Part shown: positions 62,439-64,000 of the stretch, piece by piece
Numbering within the stretch: position 1 is the stretch's first letter
Layout of the letters: the number at the start of each line of letters is the position of its first letter
The notes under the pieces: model-generated
Databases searched by the model: none
What the model saw: only the letters and a program-made list of their open reading frames with translations
What the model was told of the DNA's origin: nothing
Origin: Verrucomicrobiaceae bacterium
GTDB lineage: Bacteria; Verrucomicrobiota; Verrucomicrobiia; Verrucomicrobiales; Verrucomicrobiaceae
Length of the DNA: 64,000 nt
Assembly: GCA_947507875.1 (NCBI GenBank)
Contig: CANNQP010000013.1
Span: 30,615-94,614 of the forward strand
Reading direction: 5' to 3'
Position numbers and translations under genes: made by a program

Positions 62439-64000
62439 ATGAGCAAAAAAGCCGCCGCCAAACCTGCCGCGAAAGCAGCCAAACCTGCCGCGAAAGCAGC
62501 CAAACCTGCCACGAAAGCAGCTAAACCTGCCGCGAAAGCAGCTAAACCCGCCGCGAAAGCAGCCAAATCCGCCGCGAAAGCAGCCAAACCCACCGCGAAA
62601 GCCTCTTCCGCCTCGACGAAGAGCCTCCTCGTCGAAAATCGTGTGTTCAAGCCGAGTGCGGAGTTTTCCAAAAAGGCCCGCATCAGCTCGATGGCGCAAT
62701 ACAAGAAGATGTATGACGAGTCGATCAAGAGCCCGGACAAGTTCTTCGGCCGCGAAGCGAAGGAACTCACCTGGCGCAAGCCCTTCAAGAAGGTGCTCGA
62801 CTGGAAATGCCCGAACGCGAAGTGGTTCGTCGGTGGCCAGCTCAACGTGAGCGAAAACTGCCTCGACCGTCATCTCGATGGCGCACGCAAAACGAAGGCC
62901 GCCATCATCTGGGAAGGCGAACCCGGCGAAAAGCGCACGATCACCTACCAGCAGCTCCACCGCGATGTGTGCCGCTTTGCGAACGTGCTGAAGCGCCACA
63001 AGGTGAAGAAAGGTGACCGCGTCGTCATTTACATGCCGATGGTGCCCGAGGCCGCGATCGCGATGCTCGCTTGCACACGCATCGGTGCCATGCACAGCGT
63101 CGTGTTTGGTGGCTTCAGCGCCGAATCGATCAAGGACCGCGTGCTCGACAGCGGCGCGACGGTGGTGATCACCGCCGATGGTGGCTATCGCCGCGGTGCA
63201 GTGGTGCCGCTCAAGAAGAACGTCGATGATGCGCTGAAGGCCAAAGACACCCCGGTGAACACCGTCATCGTGCTGAAGCGCACCGGCAACGACGTGCACA
63301 TCGAGGAAGGCCGTGACTTCTGGTGGCATCGCGAACTCGAATACGTCGATGCGAACTGCCCCGCGGTCGCGATGGATGCCGAGTCACCGCTGTTCATCCT
63401 CTACACCAGCGGATCGACCGGCAAACCGAAAGGCATCCTGCACACCACCGGCGGCTATCTTTTGCACGCCTACATGACTTGCAAATACGTCTTCGACCTT
63501 CGCGACGACGACGTTTACTGGTGCACGGCCGACATCGGCTGGGTCACCGGCCACAGCTACATCGTCTATGGCCCGCTCGCCCTCGGCGCGACCTGCCTCA
63601 TGTATGAAGGCGCTCCAAACTGGCCGGAAAACGACCGCTTCTGGCGCATCATCGACGAATACAAGGTCAGTGTCTTCTACACTGCGCCGACGGCCATCCG
63701 TGCCTTCATGAAGTGGGGCGATGAATGGCTCAAGAAGCACGACCTGAGCAGCCTGCGCCTGCTAGGCACCGTCGGAGAGCCGATCAATCCAGAAGCCTGG
63801 ATGTGGTATCACAAGCTCGTCGGCGGCAGCAAGTGCCCCATCGTCGATACCTGGTGGCAGACTGAAACCGGCGGCCACATGATCACGCCGATCCCCGGTG
63901 CCATCGCCACCAAGCCCGGCACCGCCACGCTGCCCTTCTTTGGCGTCGATGTCGGCATCGTCGATGACCTCGGCAACGAGGTCGGCACGAACGAGCAAGG
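62439..64000 (+). CDS. acs: Acetyl-CoA synthetase with histone-H1-like N-terminal tail, 3' end beyond the window
   Basis: The frame is open from the ATG at 62439 to the right edge, 520 codons. Residues about 1-60 are seven Lys/Pro/Ala units (KPAAKAA type) and a Ser/Thr-rich link. From [22 protein letters not shown] onward it matches acetyl-CoA synthetase: the [11 protein letters not shown] and [12 protein letters not shown] segments, [30 protein letters not shown], the P-loop [24 protein letters not shown] and [11 protein letters not shown]. It makes acetyl-CoA from acetate and ATP. The final regulatory lysine domain lies outside the window. The tail is unlike ordinary Acs N-termini. No terminator or Shine-Dalgarno is visible before it. 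Confidence 0.95.
   Translation, partial: MSKKAAAKPAAKAAKPAAKAAKPATKAAKPAAKAAKPAAKAAKSAAKAAKPTAKASSASTKSLLVENRVFKPSAEFSKKARISSMAQYKKMYDESIKSPDKFFGREAKELTWRKPFKKVLDWKCPNAKWFVGGQLNVSENCLDRHLDGARKTKAAIIWEGEPGEKRTITYQQLHRDVCRFANVLKRHKVKKGDRVVIYMPMVPEAAIAMLACTRIGAMHSVVFGGFSAESIKDRVLDSGATVVITADGGYRRGAVVPLKKNVDDALKAKDTPVNTVIVLKRTGNDVHIEEGRDFWWHRELEYVDANCPAVAMDAESPLFILYTSGSTGKPKGILHTTGGYLLHAYMTCKYVFDLRDDDVYWCTADIGWVTGHSYIVYGPLALGATCLMYEGAPNWPENDRFWRIIDEYKVSVFYTAPTAIRAFMKWGDEWLKKHDLSSLRLLGTVGEPINPEAWMWYHKLVGGSKCPIVDTWWQTETGGHMITPIPGAIATKPGTATLPFFGVDVGIVDDLGNEVGTNEQ
62460..62606 (+). repeat. Seven 21-base tandem repeats in the acs 5' end
   Basis: Seven units of 21 bases encode seven Lys-Pro-Ala-Ala-Lys-Ala-Ala-type heptads with a few silent or conservative changes (Thr, Ser). 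The unit length is a multiple of three, so gain or loss of copies would keep the reading frame. Confidence 0.95.

Overview
This window looks like the chromosome of a member of Verrucomicrobiota, probably order Verrucomicrobiales (Prosthecobacter/Verrucomicrobium-like). The evidence is a dehydrogenase with a PVC-type C-terminal haem-binding domain, two secreted formylglycine sulfatases, secreted SGNH hydrolases, a ceramidase-like protein, a DUF6580 membrane protein and a giant CotH/lamin-tail protein. Most start codons have no recognisable Shine-Dalgarno sequence and sit behind pyrimidine-rich or neutral leaders. The right-hand third is visibly richer in G+C than the middle of the window.

Layout. 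1-595 is the 5' part of a membrane-anchored TPR-like protein that runs off the left edge on the minus strand. 706-9389 (plus) holds four exported catabolic-type proteins (ceramidase-like, acetylxylan-esterase-like, PVC haem dehydrogenase, aldose-dehydrogenase-like propeller) with ftsY among them, closed by a strong terminator at 9412-9445. 9471-18256 is mostly housekeeping: a PA0069-type radical SAM protein, a DUF6580 membrane protein, purK, a dNTPase, an unrecognised exported protein, mnmE and purB. 18299-23203 holds two sulfatases, gmk and a PP2C phosphatase. 23259-31584 (minus) is a type II secretion run gspF-G-H-I-J-K followed closely by a lone RND permease. 31800-37596 holds a TPR protein and cysK (minus), then lysC, dapF and an SGNH hydrolase (plus).

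37638-40892 has a di-haem c-type protein and a PhoX-like protein. 41076-46684 has a possible small membrane protein, lpdA, a fused SGNH plus alpha/beta hydrolase, and a BtuB-like TonB-dependent receptor whose leader (about 46850-47095, minus) is a cobalamin riboswitch. 47233-49864 holds rlmN, a coupled esterase and a small exported protein. 50055-60377 is one 3440-codon secreted protein built from beta-propeller, DUF11, Calx-beta, lamin-tail, PA14, chitobiase-like and CotH modules, with a module of about 665 residues present twice. 60465-62299 holds an exported protein and a TIM-barrel isomerase/epimerase. From 62439 to the right edge runs acetyl-CoA synthetase carrying an unusual histone-H1-like Lys/Ala/Pro repeat tail.

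Functionally, the window combines polysaccharide and sulfated-glycan scavenging (sulfatases, esterases, SGNH hydrolases, sugar dehydrogenases), the pseudopilin half of a type II secretion machine that could export such enzymes, vitamin B12 uptake under riboswitch control, and core metabolism (purines, cysteine, the aspartate/diaminopimelate route, acetate activation). I found no CRISPR array, rRNA, tRNA, insertion sequence or prophage. The items most worth following up are the repeat-tailed acetyl-CoA synthetase, the duplicated giant protein, the two-hydrolase fusion and the B12 leader.
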